Shown here in pieces: positions 17,550 through 27,477 of a stretch of 64,000 bases of DNA. The stretch is from an uncultured Eubacterium sp. (GTDB lineage Bacteria; Bacillota; Clostridia; Lachnospirales; Lachnospiraceae): NCBI GenBank assembly GCA_945939115.1, contig CAMEVC010000001.1, forward strand, positions 1 through 64,000. Reading direction: 5' to 3'. The position numbers and the translations under genes are program-made. Within the stretch, counting starts at the first letter, position 1, and every line of letters begins with the position of its first letter. The notes beneath the pieces were generated by a model. The model was not told where the DNA came from. It saw only the letters and a program-made list of their open reading frames with translations, and did not search any database.

Positions 17550-19220
17550 ATGAAAACTGACATTGAAATTGCACAGGAAGCAGTGATGGAGCCAATTAAG
17601 GATGTTGCAGCAAGATGTGGCATCAAAGAAGATGATCTTGAGTTTTATGGTAAATATAAGGCTAAGATATCTGATGAATACATTAATAGTATTCAGAATA
17701 ATGAAGATGGAAAGCTGATTCTGGTTACAGCTATTAACCCTACTCCTGCAGGAGAGGGAAAGACAACTATAACAGTTGGTCTTGGAGAAGCATTTGGAAG
17801 ACTTGGAAAGAAATCAATTATAGCACTTCGTGAACCTTCACTGGGGCCATGCTTTGGGATAAAAGGTGGAGCTGCAGGCGGTGGATATGCCCAGGTTGTA
17901 CCTATGGAGGAATTGAACCTGCATTTTACCGGGGACTTTCACGCTATCACTTCCGCTAATAACTTATGCGCAGCCCTTCTTGATAATCATATTCAGCAGG
18001 GAAATGAGCTTGGCATTGACACGAGAAGCGTTGTGTGGAAAAGATGCATGGATATGAATGACCGTATGTTAAGAAATATTGTTGTGGGGCTTGGCTCTAA
18101 AGCTGATGGCACTGTGAGGGAAGATCATTTTGTAATTACAGTTGCATCTGAGATTATGGCTGTCTTATGTCTGGCTACAGATATGAAGGATTTGAAGGAA
18201 AGGCTTGGCAGAATGGTAGTTGCATATAACTATCAGGGCGAACCTGTTACTGCGGCAGATATCAAGGCTGTGGGTTCAATGGCAGCATTGTTAAAGGATG
18301 CATTAAAGCCTAATATTATCCAGACTCTTGAGCATACACCGGCATTAGTACACGGTGGGCCTTTTGCTAATATCGCACATGGCTGCAATTCAGTAAGAGC
18401 AACAAAGACTGCATTAAAGATGGCAGATTATGTTATAACAGAGGCTGGATTTGGTGCAGATCTGGGAGCAGAAAAGTTCTTTGATATCAAGTGCCGCGAA
18501 GCAGGGTTAAAGCCAGATGCAGTTGTTTTGGTAGCTACAGTCAAGGCACTTAAGTATAACGGAGGAGTTCCTAAGACAGAGTTATCACATGAGAATCTTG
18601 ATGCGCTGAAGAAGGGAATTGTTAATCTGGAAAAGCATATCGAGAATCTTCAGAAATATGGAGTCCCTGTAGTTGTAACACTCAATGCTTTTGTCTCAGA
18701 TACAGAGGCAGAACTAGATTATGTTAAGAAGTTCTGCGAGGAAAGAGGTTGTGAGTTTGCCCTTGCCAAGGTATGGGAGAAGGGTGGAGAAGGCGGAATT
18801 GAGCTTGCCAATAAGGTTCTTAAGACACTTGAGACCAAGAGAAGTGATTTCCACTGCCTTTACAGTACAGATCAGCCACTTAAGACAAAGATTGAGATAA
18901 TTGCCAGAGAAATATACGGCGCAGAGGGTGTTAATTATTCTCCTGCTGCATCAAAGCAGCTGGAAGAGCTGGAGAAACTCGGATTCGGCAATCTGCCTAT
19001 ATGTATGGCTAAGACACAGTATTCTCTGTCAGATGACCCTGCACGGCTTGGAAGACCAGAGGGATTTGAAATGAATGTGAGAGAGGCGTATGTATCAGCC
19101 GGCGCCGGATTTGTTGTAGTCCTTACAGGTTCAGTAATGACAATGCCGGGACTTTCTAAAACACCGGCAGCATACAATATTGATGTAGACGAAGACGGAA
19201 AGATTACCGGATTATTCTAA
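17550..19220 (+). CDS. fhs: Formate--tetrahydrofolate ligase
   Basis: The enzyme ligates formate to tetrahydrofolate using ATP, giving 10-formyl-THF for purine synthesis and, in clostridia, for one-carbon interconversion with serine and glycine. The product is 556 residues, the family length. The phosphate-binding motif TPAGEGKTT is at 65-73, and [18 protein letters not shown] and the [20 protein letters not shown] blocks follow, all FTHFS signatures. The start is ATG 17550 with AAAGGAGAG seven bases upstream; the longer frame from 17514 has no ribosome site. It is a single-gene unit controlled by the upstream tandem glycine riboswitch and closed by a very strong terminator at 19311. Glycine excess feeding the C1 pool would fit the control logic. 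Confidence 0.97.
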   Translation: MKTDIEIAQEAVMEPIKDVAARCGIKEDDLEFYGKYKAKISDEYINSIQNNEDGKLILVTAINPTPAGEGKTTITVGLGEAFGRLGKKSIIALREPSLGPCFGIKGGAAGGGYAQVVPMEELNLHFTGDFHAITSANNLCAALLDNHIQQGNELGIDTRSVVWKRCMDMNDRMLRNIVVGLGSKADGTVREDHFVITVASEIMAVLCLATDMKDLKERLGRMVVAYNYQGEPVTAADIKAVGSMAALLKDALKPNIIQTLEHTPALVHGGPFANIAHGCNSVRATKTALKMADYVITEAGFGADLGAEKFFDIKCREAGLKPDAVVLVATVKALKYNGGVPKTELSHENLDALKKGIVNLEKHIENLQKYGVPVVVTLNAFVSDTEAELDYVKKFCEERGCEFALAKVWEKGGEGGIELANKVLKTLETKRSDFHCLYSTDQPLKTKIEIIAREIYGAEGVNYSPAASKQLEELEKLGFGNLPICMAKTQYSLSDDPARLGRPEGFEMNVREAYVSAGAGFVVVLTGSVMTMPGLSKTPAAYNIDVDEDGKITGLF

Positions 19221-19310
19221 TTTGAATATTTACTTTACGGTCTGAAATCGAATTTGCAAATTCATTCGAGAAATGTTAATACGAAAAGGAACTTTTAATA
19301 TTATCACTAA

Positions 19311-19367
19311 ATGGGGCTGCCGCTTTAACGAATATAAATTCATTCGTGAAGCGGCAGCCCCATTTTA
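19311..19367 (+). terminator. Intrinsic terminator after fhs
   Basis: ATGGGGCTGCCGCTT pairs with AAGCGGCAGCCCCAT, with further A/T pairing (AACGAAT with ATTCGT) toward the loop, followed by TTTTATG. The stem is over 20 bp. Confidence 0.92.
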
Positions 19368-19452
19368 TGTAAAACAGAATGTATTATAATTAAAAAATTG
19401 GGAAAAATTACAATTAAAGTATATATTTGCACAGATTTAATAAGGGGGCATT

Positions 19453-21222
19453 ATGAACATACTTTATTGTGGTGACAGACCAATGCAGAAGGGAATACTT
19501 CTATCAGTATTGTCTATTATTGATAATGTTAAGGAACCGTTAAATGTGTATATTCTTACGGTTGATTACAGTGAACAGGGTAATATTTTTAAGCCAATAG
19601 AAAATACATTTGCGGAGTTTCTTGAGGGAATATTGAAGAAATCGGACATAAAGTCAGAGGTTACACTGATTGATATAACAAGGTTTTTTGTGGAAGAATT
19701 ACCACAGGCGAATATGCAGACCAGATTTACGGCATGCTGTATGTTAAGGCTTTTTGCAGATAAGGTGGATATTCCTGACAGGGTGCTTTATCTGGATACG
19801 GATGTGCTGTGTAGAAGGGACTTCTCGCAGTTTTACTATCAGGATATGACAGGTGTAGAGATTGCAGGTGTGTCAGATTATTATGGAAGATGGTTATTTG
19901 GGGACGGTTATATTAATTCCGGGGTAATGCTTATGAATATGGAAACAATCAAAGCTACTAATCTTTTAGGCAAATGCCGGGAGCAATGTATGAGAAAGGA
20001 AATGTTTATGCCCGACCAGACGGCAATCAATACATTTTCAACAGGAATCAACCTGAGTGGAAGAAGTTTTAATGACCAGAGAAGGCTGCACGATAACACT
20101 GTTTTCCAGCATTTTACAACAACCTTCAGGGTGTTTCCGTTGATTAAGACGGTGACTGTAAAGCCATGGGAAATTGAAAAAATGCATAATGTGCTGGGAC
20201 TTCATGAGTATGATGGATTACTTTCCCGCTTTGAGGAGGCTTATTCACAATACAGGGAAAGGACAAGAATTCCGATTTTCTTTTCTGTCAATGAAGGATA
20301 TACGCCTTATCTTGCAGTCTGTTTAGAATCATTGGCACAGAATTCGTCTAAGACTGAGCAATACAGGATTATAGTCCTGTACGATGATGTGAAGACCATA
20401 ACAAGGATAAAGCTTGCAAATGTGGTCAAGGATTACAGCAATATAACTATAGAATTTGTTGAAATAAATAAGGGTATGGAGAGTATTACTGACAGAATGG
20501 AAAACAGACTATATTCAGGAGTGTTTACCCTGACTATTTATTTCAGGCTGTTTATTGCCGAGCTTTTTCCAGAGATTGACAAGGGAATCTATATTGACTC
20601 AGATACAGTTCTGACAAGTGATATTGCCGAACTTTTTGGGACAGATTTGGATGGAAAAATGTTTGGCGCGGTAAGAGATACATTTGTGGCTAAAGACAGA
20701 GTATTGTCCGGTTATGTTCAGAAAGCTATTGGCATTGACAGGGACAGTTATGTTAACTCCGGAGTGCTTCTTATGAACATGAAAAAGATGCGCGAGGAGC
20801 ATTTGTCGGATAAATTCATAAAATTACTAGACAAATATCATTTTGACAGCATAGCTCCTGACCAGGACTATATTAATGCACTATGTGCCGGGGATATATA
20901 TTATCTTGACAGAGAGTGGAATGTTATGCCCAATAAGGGCGGAGAATATGTGGACAGACCGAAGCTGTTACATTTTAATCTCTTCGACAAGCCATGGCAT
21001 TACAAGGATATACCATATGAAGAATATTTCTGGCACTATGCTTTAAGGTCGGGTTTCTATCCGGAGCTTGTAAGGCAGCAGGCAGAATATACAGAAGAAC
21101 AGAAACGCGAGGACAGGGAAAAGCTTGATGAGCTTCTTGAAAGAGCCGGGGAAATCTCATGTACAGGGGTAAGATTTGCGGATATTCTGGGAAAATCCCA
21201 CAATGTAAAGAAAGTGGTGTAA
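19453..21222 (+). CDS. Tandem GT8 family glycosyltransferase
   Basis: This 589-residue cytoplasmic protein has two GT8 (glycogenin/LgtC-like) domains in one chain. The first domain opens with MNILYCGDRP and has its metal-binding DxD in YLDTDVLC at about 114-116. The second opens with IPIFFSVNEGYTPYLAV and has DxD in YIDSDTVL at about 381-383. Each also has the INSGVMLMNM or VNSGVLLMNM acceptor-loop motif and a late H-F-x-x-x-x-K-P-W-like histidine motif (HFNLFDKPW in the second). It should transfer hexoses from UDP- or CMP-type donors onto glycans or lipids. GGGGG precedes the ATG. The next gene, an acyltransferase, starts 3 bases after its stop, suggesting shared membrane-lipid or glycolipid work. 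The acceptor is unknown. Confidence 0.88.
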   Translation: MNILYCGDRPMQKGILLSVLSIIDNVKEPLNVYILTVDYSEQGNIFKPIENTFAEFLEGILKKSDIKSEVTLIDITRFFVEELPQANMQTRFTACCMLRLFADKVDIPDRVLYLDTDVLCRRDFSQFYYQDMTGVEIAGVSDYYGRWLFGDGYINSGVMLMNMETIKATNLLGKCREQCMRKEMFMPDQTAINTFSTGINLSGRSFNDQRRLHDNTVFQHFTTTFRVFPLIKTVTVKPWEIEKMHNVLGLHEYDGLLSRFEEAYSQYRERTRIPIFFSVNEGYTPYLAVCLESLAQNSSKTEQYRIIVLYDDVKTITRIKLANVVKDYSNITIEFVEINKGMESITDRMENRLYSGVFTLTIYFRLFIAELFPEIDKGIYIDSDTVLTSDIAELFGTDLDGKMFGAVRDTFVAKDRVLSGYVQKAIGIDRDSYVNSGVLLMNMKKMREEHLSDKFIKLLDKYHFDSIAPDQDYINALCAGDIYYLDREWNVMPNKGGEYVDRPKLLHFNLFDKPWHYKDIPYEEYFWHYALRSGFYPELVRQQAEYTEEQKREDREKLDELLERAGEISCTGVRFADILGKSHNVKKVV

Positions 21223-21225
21223 TCG

Positions 21226-22068
21226 ATGATTTTGGGAGACAGAGAACAGGTTTATGAGAATATCAGGGCTGCAGTTAAACGAAAAGACTTTAATGCCAAA
21301 GTGGAGCCAATGGATCCTAAGCTTGGTAAAGAGGATAAAGAGAGGATTCTAAGGAGATACCTGGAATATAGGAACACATTTGGATACAGGGTGAAAAGAA
21401 AGATTGCACAGGCCGCATTTAGTATGGGGACATCGGCTGTGGGGCTTATCACACAGGTTTCAGGACTTGAAAACCTTGCCGGGTTACATGGGCCGGCTAT
21501 TATTACCTGCAATCATTTCAGCCCCCTTGACCCTGTAATTATCAGATACAGTATGAAAAAGGCGGGATTAAAGCGGATATGCATAGTGAATCAGGATACG
21601 AATCTTGCTATGAAGGGTGTGATAGGTTATATGCAAAGATATGCGGATACCATGCCTGTAAGCAGTATACGGTGGTTCATGGAAAAGGAATTTCCGGCAC
21701 AGATTAAGTCAGCTTTGGATAATAATAGTTTTGTACTTATATATCCGGAGCAGGAAATGTGGTTTAATTACAGAAAGCCCCGCCCTTTAAAGAGGGGCGC
21801 ATATATGTATGCAGTAAGATTTGCTGTCCCCATAATTCCATTATTCGTAGAACAGATTGAAAGCGGGAGTTACAGAAATGGGAGAAAAAAGATAAGCTAC
21901 AGACTTCATATTTTACCTGTGATATACCCTCCGACGGGTATGAATGAGCGAAGCTCAAGTATAGCCATGATGCAGAAGGATTATGAGCAGAAATGCAGGG
22001 CTTATAGTGATGCCTATGGGAAAAAACTTGTATATGATTTTGAAAAGGGAGATGTGGCTGGAAGATAA
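21226..22068 (+). CDS. PlsC-like lysophospholipid acyltransferase family protein
   Basis: This 280-residue protein has the acyltransferase motif NHFSPLD (the H-x4-D catalytic pair, near residue 97) and a downstream YPEQEMW motif matching the substrate-binding block of PlsC enzymes. The family moves an acyl chain from acyl-ACP or acyl-CoA to a lysophospholipid or related acceptor at the membrane face. The N-terminal 60 residues are charged and not part of the core. It starts 3 bases after the GT8 gene stop, without a strong ribosome site, so translational coupling is likely. The pairing with a glycosyltransferase hints at glycolipid modification, but the substrate cannot be read from the sequence. 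Confidence 0.82.
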   Translation: MILGDREQVYENIRAAVKRKDFNAKVEPMDPKLGKEDKERILRRYLEYRNTFGYRVKRKIAQAAFSMGTSAVGLITQVSGLENLAGLHGPAIITCNHFSPLDPVIIRYSMKKAGLKRICIVNQDTNLAMKGVIGYMQRYADTMPVSSIRWFMEKEFPAQIKSALDNNSFVLIYPEQEMWFNYRKPRPLKRGAYMYAVRFAVPIIPLFVEQIESGSYRNGRKKISYRLHILPVIYPPTGMNERSSSIAMMQKDYEQKCRAYSDAYGKKLVYDFEKGDVAGR

Positions 22069-22268
22069 AGATAAGAATTATAAAGTTATTTTGGTTGAGT
22101 AACCGATTCATAAATGATAGAATTATAATATATTTTGGACATTCAGACAGATGCAATGCACATCGCTGGTATATTCCGTTGTGTTTATTATTAGTATTTT
22201 TGATGAAATTGCTCTGAATACAGCCTGAATATGCGAGAGGAAAAAGCGGAAGATAAGAAGGTACAGTT

Positions 22269-22838
22269 ATGAAATTTGATGGTGTTAAGAAAGTAAATGA
22301 GGGCACATTTATAAACAGATATGATCTGTACTATACGACGGAGGATAATAAGAAGAAGGTCTATGAGATAATAAGCCGGAATAAGGATATTCAGTCGTTG
22401 GAGGATGTGAGAAACCAGAGTACGGATGGAGTTGTTATAGTTGCTACAGACGAGGAGGATGAACATATTCTGATTAACAAAGAGTACAGAATGTCAGTGG
22501 GAGATTATGTATACAATTTTCCGGCTGGTCTGATTGATGAAGGGGAGACACCGGAGATTGCAGCTGGGAGGGAACTTAAGGAGGAGACCGGGCTTGATCT
22601 TGTTTCAATAGAGGATAAGCTGTTTGACAGCTATAGTGCAATAGGTTTTTCTAATGAGACCAATGCTGTAATCATTGGAAAGGCAGCGGGGACATTTAAA
22701 CCAAGCACATCCACATATGAGGAGATTACTGCTGCATGGTATTCAAGGCAGGAGGTAAAGGAACTTCTTAAGAATAAGCATTTTGCAGCGAGAACGCAGG
22801 CATTTTGCTATATGTGGGCTAAGATGAATGACAGATAA
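22269..22838 (+). CDS. Nudix hydrolase, ADP-ribose pyrophosphatase-like
   Basis: This 189-residue protein contains a complete Nudix box: G-x5-E-x7-REL-x-EET-GL, beginning GLIDEGETPEIAAGREL. An upstream strand carries YNFPAGL, typical of the ADP-ribose/NDP-sugar pyrophosphatase branch. It should cleave a nucleoside diphosphate linked to another moiety, yielding two monophosphates, with magnesium bound by the box glutamates. It begins 200 bases after the acyltransferase; that gap shows no clear feature. It is followed closely by an LRR lipoprotein gene in the same direction. Confidence 0.9.
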   Translation: MKFDGVKKVNEGTFINRYDLYYTTEDNKKKVYEIISRNKDIQSLEDVRNQSTDGVVIVATDEEDEHILINKEYRMSVGDYVYNFPAGLIDEGETPEIAAGRELKEETGLDLVSIEDKLFDSYSAIGFSNETNAVIIGKAAGTFKPSTSTYEEITAAWYSRQEVKELLKNKHFAARTQAFCYMWAKMNDR

Positions 22839-22885
22839 CATACCATAATAATAAGAATTGTATGGGTGAGGTAATGGAGGATAGT

Positions 22886-23674
22886 ATGTTCCGGAAGAAG
22901 ATATTATTTGCTGTGATTATATCTGTATTATTGATGGCAGGTTTTACAGGATGTAAGAAACATGTGAAAGCAGCAGTGTTTACATATGAGGAGAATGATG
23001 AAGGTTGTGTGATAATAACAGGGCTTACTGATAAAGGCAGAGAAGATGTTAAACTGACTATCCCTGAAAAGCTGGATGGCAAGACTGTTAAAGGTATTGG
23101 AAGCGGAGCCTTCAGAGATGATGTCAGGGTGACAGAGGTTGTCATATCTGATGGGGTTGAGTATATTGCAGAAAATGTTTTTTTAAACTGTTATAATCTT
23201 AAGACAATTTCAATACCCTCAACTGTTACCTCAGTGGGGACGAATGCTTTTACTGATACGCAATGGGAATATGATATGCTGGAAAACAGTGAAGAGATAA
23301 TTGTCAACGATATATTATGCAAGGTAAAGAAGACGGAGGGAACTTACGCAATACCAGAGGGGGTAAGGGTGATTGCCTCAGGAGTGTTCTACAATAAAAG
23401 TTCTCTGACTGATATAAAGATTCCGGCAACAGTTGAAACTATCGGCGCATACGCCTTTTCGGGATGTACAGAACTTAATAAGGTAGTGCTTCCCACAGGG
23501 CTTAAGCGTATAGAATATGGAGCCTTTGCCAACACGGGTATGAAAGATATTATTGTACCGTCTGGGGTTGAATATATTGGTAATGAGGCATTTCTTGGAG
23601 CGGAAAGTATATCCTATAGTGGAAATGCACAGGGCAGTCCATGGGGAGCGGAAAGTAATACACTAAGTAAGTAA
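22886..23674 (+). CDS. BspA-type leucine-rich-repeat lipoprotein
   Basis: The mature 262-residue protein begins with a lipoprotein-like signal: MFRKK, a hydrophobic core and a cysteine after LLMAGFTGC. The rest is made of LRR_5 (BspA-like) units such as VKGIGSGAFRDD, YIAENVFLNCYNLKTISIP, VIASGVFYNKSSLTDIKIP and TIGAYAFSGCTELNKVVLP. Such proteins sit on the outer membrane face and bind proteins or glycans. ATG 22886 is preferred because TGGAGG lies five bases before it; two in-frame ATGs upstream (22862, 22874) would bury the signal peptide. The role is unknown beyond surface exposure. Confidence 0.82.
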   Translation: MFRKKILFAVIISVLLMAGFTGCKKHVKAAVFTYEENDEGCVIITGLTDKGREDVKLTIPEKLDGKTVKGIGSGAFRDDVRVTEVVISDGVEYIAENVFLNCYNLKTISIPSTVTSVGTNAFTDTQWEYDMLENSEEIIVNDILCKVKKTEGTYAIPEGVRVIASGVFYNKSSLTDIKIPATVETIGAYAFSGCTELNKVVLPTGLKRIEYGAFANTGMKDIIVPSGVEYIGNEAFLGAESISYSGNAQGSPWGAESNTLSK

Positions 23675-23688
23675 AGAAAGGTAGTCTT

Positions 23689-24633
23689 ATGATAAAAAAG
23701 AAGAGTAACACATTCATGTCCTGTGACACAAGGACATCTATACATGTATCATTATGGTGTCCTGATGAGGCTGTGTACGAAAAGCCGTGTGCAATACTTC
23801 AGCTATGTCACGGAATGATAGAGTATATTGACAGATATGACGGATTTGGAAGCTTTATGGCAGAGAGAGGAATACTTGTTGTGGGTAATGACCATCTCGG
23901 CCATGGTAAATCAGTCTGTCAGGATAGTGATTATGGGTATTTTATGGAGAATCATCCGGAGAAAGCTCTTGCTATGGATGCACATCATCTTACCGGGATT
24001 ATGAAGAAAATGTATCCGGGAGTGCCTTATTTTCTTGCAGGACACAGTATGGGTTCCTTTGTCACGAGGAAATATATATGTGATTATGGGGATGAACTGG
24101 ATGGAGTTATAATCCTGGGAACAGGTCATCAGCCAACACCTGTTGTGCTTGCCGGAAAGATGGCAGCAGATATCACAAGGCTTTTTAAAGGTGACAGATA
24201 CAGAAGTGCATTTCTCGCTAAGATGATGTTTGGTAATTATAACAGAAAAATCAAGGATGTGAGGACAGACAATGACTGGCTTACAAGGGATGAGTCAATT
24301 GTGGATGAGTACAATGCCGGTAAACTCACAACATTTTTGTTTACAGTTAATGGATACAGGGGACTTATGAAGATGATTCTGTATGTCAGAAAACCAAGGA
24401 ACATTAAGAGAATTCCTAAAGAACTGCCAATGCTTATGATGTCAGGTCTGGATGACCCTGTAGGGGAGTATGGAAAAGGTGTATACAGAGCATATGACAG
24501 CTATCACGGACATCTTGAAGATATTGACTTGAGGTTATTTGAGGACTGCAGACATGAATTGTGTAACGAGCTAAACAAAGAGGAAATATATTCAGAGATA
24601 TATGAATGGATAGATAATCATATGGAGCATTAA
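23689..24633 (+). CDS. Alpha/beta hydrolase (monoacylglycerol lipase/serine aminopeptidase S33-like)
   Basis: This 314-residue protein has the nucleophile elbow GHSMGS, an oxyanion-type motif QLCHGM near residue 40, NDHLGHGKS, and a late aspartate/histidine pair (GLDDPVG; CRHELCNE). These define the Hydrolase_4 family, which includes lysophospholipases and monoacylglycerol lipases. No signal peptide is present, so it is cytoplasmic. It begins 14 bases after the LRR gene stop, with AGAAAGG upstream, and ends at a bidirectional terminator. An ester substrate such as a lysolipid is plausible given the upstream PlsC-like gene, but not shown. Confidence 0.88.
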   Translation: MIKKKSNTFMSCDTRTSIHVSLWCPDEAVYEKPCAILQLCHGMIEYIDRYDGFGSFMAERGILVVGNDHLGHGKSVCQDSDYGYFMENHPEKALAMDAHHLTGIMKKMYPGVPYFLAGHSMGSFVTRKYICDYGDELDGVIILGTGHQPTPVVLAGKMAADITRLFKGDRYRSAFLAKMMFGNYNRKIKDVRTDNDWLTRDESIVDEYNAGKLTTFLFTVNGYRGLMKMILYVRKPRNIKRIPKELPMLMMSGLDDPVGEYGKGVYRAYDSYHGHLEDIDLRLFEDCRHELCNELNKEEIYSEIYEWIDNHMEH

Positions 24634-24639
24634 TAAACA

Positions 24640-24690
24640 AAAATGTGCCACTTTACTAGTTTTATTGCAGTAATGTGGCACATTTTATTA
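24640..24690. terminator. Bidirectional terminator between the hydrolase and DegV genes
   Basis: AAATGTGCCAC pairs with GTGGCACATTT around a loop, with T-rich sequence on both sides. It lies between two convergent genes. Confidence 0.88.
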
Positions 24691-24696
24691 TAGAAG

Positions 24697-25596
24697 TTAT
24701 AACTTAACGGTTGTGTATTTAGGCAGACAGGCGATTCCGAGTGCATATGGACCAGTGTGACAGCCTGATATTATACTTATTCTTGTCTTGAAATCAACAC
24801 GTCTTTCGAGAAGTTTAGTTCCAAGCTGGGCTTCCACAGCATCTCTGTAGGCTTCAGCTTCTTCAGGGTTAGTACAGTATCCCACAGTAATATCCCATTC
24901 TTCAATAGGTTTTCCGGTGGATTCGATATATTTCTGAATCATGTCTATAACATTGGATTTGCCCTTGTTTCTTGTGCGAGTGAAGCCTCCAAGGCCGATT
25001 TCGCCTTCCTTCATGACAATAATAGGACGAAGGTTTAACTTACTTGTAATAGTAATGGCAGTTTTTGCAAGACGGCCACCCTTACTGAGATATTCAAGGG
25101 ATTCTGTGGTAAACATGATTCGTCCGTCATTTCTTAATGTCTCAAGAACCCTGATTGTGTCTTCGTAGGAATAGCCTGCTTTTCTCATCTCAAGAGCCTG
25201 ATATATGAAGAGAGAGAAAGATGCAGAGTTGAGCAATGAATTAATAACAGTTACCCTGGCATCGGGATGCTCTTCCAATATTATGTCTCTTGCTGTACAG
25301 GCAGAATTATATGAACCGGAAAAATATGATGTTATTGTGCATACTATTGCAGGAGTGCCGGACTCCACGCTTGGCATGATTGCGTCAACAAAATCCTGAA
25401 CGCTTGGCAGAGAAGACTTGGGAAATGCTCCCTCGTCTGTCATTCTTCTATAAAATTCATCATGATCGATATCATATTGTTCCTTTAAATAGTTGACACC
25501 GTCAAATGTGGTATAAAGAGGTACGAGCTTTATGTTGTGTGTTTCTGCGTATTCTCTTACTATGTCGCATGCTGAATCTGTTATTATGTCAAACAT
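24697..25596 (-). CDS. DegV family fatty-acid-binding protein
   Basis: This 299-residue protein begins MFDIITDSACD, the DegV opening motif, and has the family's TSSLPS-like PKSSLPSVQDF and ITSYFSGSYNSA blocks, and a SKGGRLAKT segment. DegV/FakB proteins bind a fatty acid and, with the kinase FakA, make acyl-phosphate from exogenous fatty acids. The kinase is not in this window. The start is ATG 25596 with GGGAGGA four bases upstream. It is a single gene convergent with the hydrolase and divergent from the DJ-1 gene. Confidence 0.92.
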   Translation of the reverse strand: MFDIITDSACDIVREYAETHNIKLVPLYTTFDGVNYLKEQYDIDHDEFYRRMTDEGAFPKSSLPSVQDFVDAIMPSVESGTPAIVCTITSYFSGSYNSACTARDIILEEHPDARVTVINSLLNSASFSLFIYQALEMRKAGYSYEDTIRVLETLRNDGRIMFTTESLEYLSKGGRLAKTAITITSKLNLRPIIVMKEGEIGLGGFTRTRNKGKSNVIDMIQKYIESTGKPIEEWDITVGYCTNPEEAEAYRDAVEAQLGTKLLERRVDFKTRISIISGCHTGPYALGIACLPKYTTVKL

Positions 25597-25700
25597 ATTA
25601 TCCTCCCAGTTGTAAAAACGATTTGTTTTGTTAATTGATATGGTAACACATAGTATCGAAAACTACAACATATAAATATTAATATTTTATTAATTATGCG

Positions 25701-25730
25701 TTGATAAAAAAATAAATTTTGTTGTATAAT
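25701..25730 (+). promoter_or_regulatory. Promoter of the DJ-1/PfpI gene
   Basis: TTGATA (25701-25706), an 18-bp spacer and TATAAT (25725-25730), about 40 bases before the start codon, in a strongly AT-rich region. Confidence 0.7.
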
Positions 25731-25768
25731 ATTTTACAAGGATTTTTTAATGTACGGAGGATATAATA

Positions 25769-26317
25769 ATGGATGTGTGTGTATTTCTTACAGAAGGGTT
25801 TGAAACTATAGAAGCATTTGCTGTTTTAGATATACTTAGAAGAGCCGATATTAAGACAAGCACAATTTCTATAACAGGCAATATATGTGTCACAAGTGCT
25901 CAGGGTGTGAAAGTTGAGGCAGATTCGCTGTTTGACGAATATGAATTTGATGGAAGCGAGCTGCTTTTTCTTCCGGGAGGACCGGGACATAAGTCATATT
26001 ATCAATGCGAAAAGCTTTTAGAACTTATTAAGCGATATAACGATAAGAATAACAGAATTGCTGCAATATGTGCAGCTCCATCAGTGCTGGGAAATCTGGG
26101 ACTGCTTGAAGGAAGGAAAGCAATGGCATTTCCGGGATTTGAGGAGCAGTTGAAGGGTGCAGAGGTAATTATGGCACCGGAGAGAGTGGTTACAGATGGT
26201 AATATAACGACTTCAAGGGGAATGGGTACATCCATTGATCTTGGACTTGAACTGGTAAGGCTGATTAAAGGTCAGGAACTGTCCGACAAGCTTAGAAAGT
26301 CAACACAGTATGTTTAG
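25769..26317 (+). CDS. DJ-1/PfpI family protein
   Basis: This 182-residue protein has the DJ-1 superfamily layout: MDVCVFLTEGFETIEA (acidic residue near the active site), FLPGGPG, and the nucleophile elbow IAAICAAP with Cys near residue 99. It is of the YajL/ThiJ type, associated with deglycase, chaperone or methylglyoxal stress roles in different members; the exact activity is not readable. GGAGG precedes the ATG. It is followed 17 bases later by a D,D-carboxypeptidase gene, so the two may be co-transcribed. Confidence 0.9.
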   Translation: MDVCVFLTEGFETIEAFAVLDILRRADIKTSTISITGNICVTSAQGVKVEADSLFDEYEFDGSELLFLPGGPGHKSYYQCEKLLELIKRYNDKNNRIAAICAAPSVLGNLGLLEGRKAMAFPGFEEQLKGAEVIMAPERVVTDGNITTSRGMGTSIDLGLELVRLIKGQELSDKLRKSTQYV

Positions 26318-26334
26318 TTTAGGAGTACAGATTG

Positions 26335-27477
26335 ATGGGTTATGACAATTATGATTACGAAGAAGCCATTAAGATAAGCCAGAGAAGAAAGAAGAAATCT
26401 ATTATACTCAAGAAAAGAAGGCAACAGATTTTAAGAAAAAGAATAATGCTGCTTGTGTCGGCAGCTTTTGTTATTGTACTTGCTGTTATTATTGTAAATA
26501 TGACATCAGGTCTGAGAAAAACTGCCAATACTAAAGCAGCATTTGCATCGGATATAGTTGAGGAGACAAAGTGGGAGAAGGAAGAAGAGACACAGGAACC
26601 TACCGAACCTCCACTTATATATTCGGAGCTGGCAGCAGATTATCAGGATGTGTCAGGTGATACTAATATATCATCGCCTTATGCCGCGTTACTTGATGTT
26701 GATAATCATAAGATTATCGCAGGTAAACAGGCCACAACCAGGATATATCCTGCATCTATGACAAAGGTTATGACTCTTATTGTTGTTTCAGAACATATTA
26801 AGGATATATCGAATACTTATACATTTGAATATGAGATGCTCAACAGACTGTTTAGGGAAGAAGCGTCAGTTGCCGGATTCTTAGAGGGCGAGACAGTAGA
26901 TGTTGAAGATATGCTTTATGGTCTTATCCTTCCATCAGGAGCAGACGCTGCGGAGGCTCTTGCTATAATGGTGGCAGGTTCTAATGAGGCTTTTGCTGAA
27001 TTGATGAATCAGAAATGCCGGGAACTTGGGCTTAAGAATACACATTTTGCTAATCCGACAGGATTATATGATGATAATCAGTACACGACTCCGGCTGAGA
27101 TGGCGATGATTATGGAGTATGCCATGAAGGATGATTTAAGGGCAAAGGTGCTTGGAACATATCAGTATACGACTAAGCCTACAGCACAGCATCCGGAAGG
27201 AATACTGCTGACAAGTACAATGTACTCGCGCATATATGGCAATGAAGCACCCGGTGTCATAGTAAAAGGCGGAAAGACCGGATTTATTAATGAAGCGGGA
27301 AGCTGTCTTGTGAGTTATGCTGTGACTAACAAAGGACATGCATATGTGTTCTGTACAGGAGGAGCAACATACAAGTGGGCACCGGTATATGATGAGATAT
27401 ATGTATATAAGAAACTTATTCCGGAATCTTCTAAAGATTTAGAAACAGAAACAACGAAAATGACACCCAATAATTAA
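26335..27477 (+). CDS. D-alanyl-D-alanine carboxypeptidase (peptidase S11, PBP5-like)
   Basis: This 380-residue membrane-attached enzyme trims the terminal D-Ala from peptidoglycan stem peptides. The motifs are in order: SMTK (Ser141, Lys144), SGAD at about 201 in place of the usual SGN, and KTG at 314-316. The N-terminus is a highly basic 35-residue tail followed by one membrane segment (about 38-57), then an acidic linker, so it is anchored at the N-terminus rather than by the C-terminal amphipathic helix of PBP5. ATG 26335 is taken as start with AGGAG nine bases upstream; a TTG three bases earlier is possible. It could serve vegetative or spore cortex wall remodelling. Confidence 0.9.
   Translation: MGYDNYDYEEAIKISQRRKKKSIILKKRRQQILRKRIMLLVSAAFVIVLAVIIVNMTSGLRKTANTKAAFASDIVEETKWEKEEETQEPTEPPLIYSELAADYQDVSGDTNISSPYAALLDVDNHKIIAGKQATTRIYPASMTKVMTLIVVSEHIKDISNTYTFEYEMLNRLFREEASVAGFLEGETVDVEDMLYGLILPSGADAAEALAIMVAGSNEAFAELMNQKCRELGLKNTHFANPTGLYDDNQYTTPAEMAMIMEYAMKDDLRAKVLGTYQYTTKPTAQHPEGILLTSTMYSRIYGNEAPGVIVKGGKTGFINEAGSCLVSYAVTNKGHAYVFCTGGATYKWAPVYDEIYVYKKLIPESSKDLETETTKMTPNN

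Noticed and set aside
26335..27477. Beta-lactamase
   Set aside because: SMTK, SGA-D and KTG fit S11 carboxypeptidases; there is no class A omega-loop motif.
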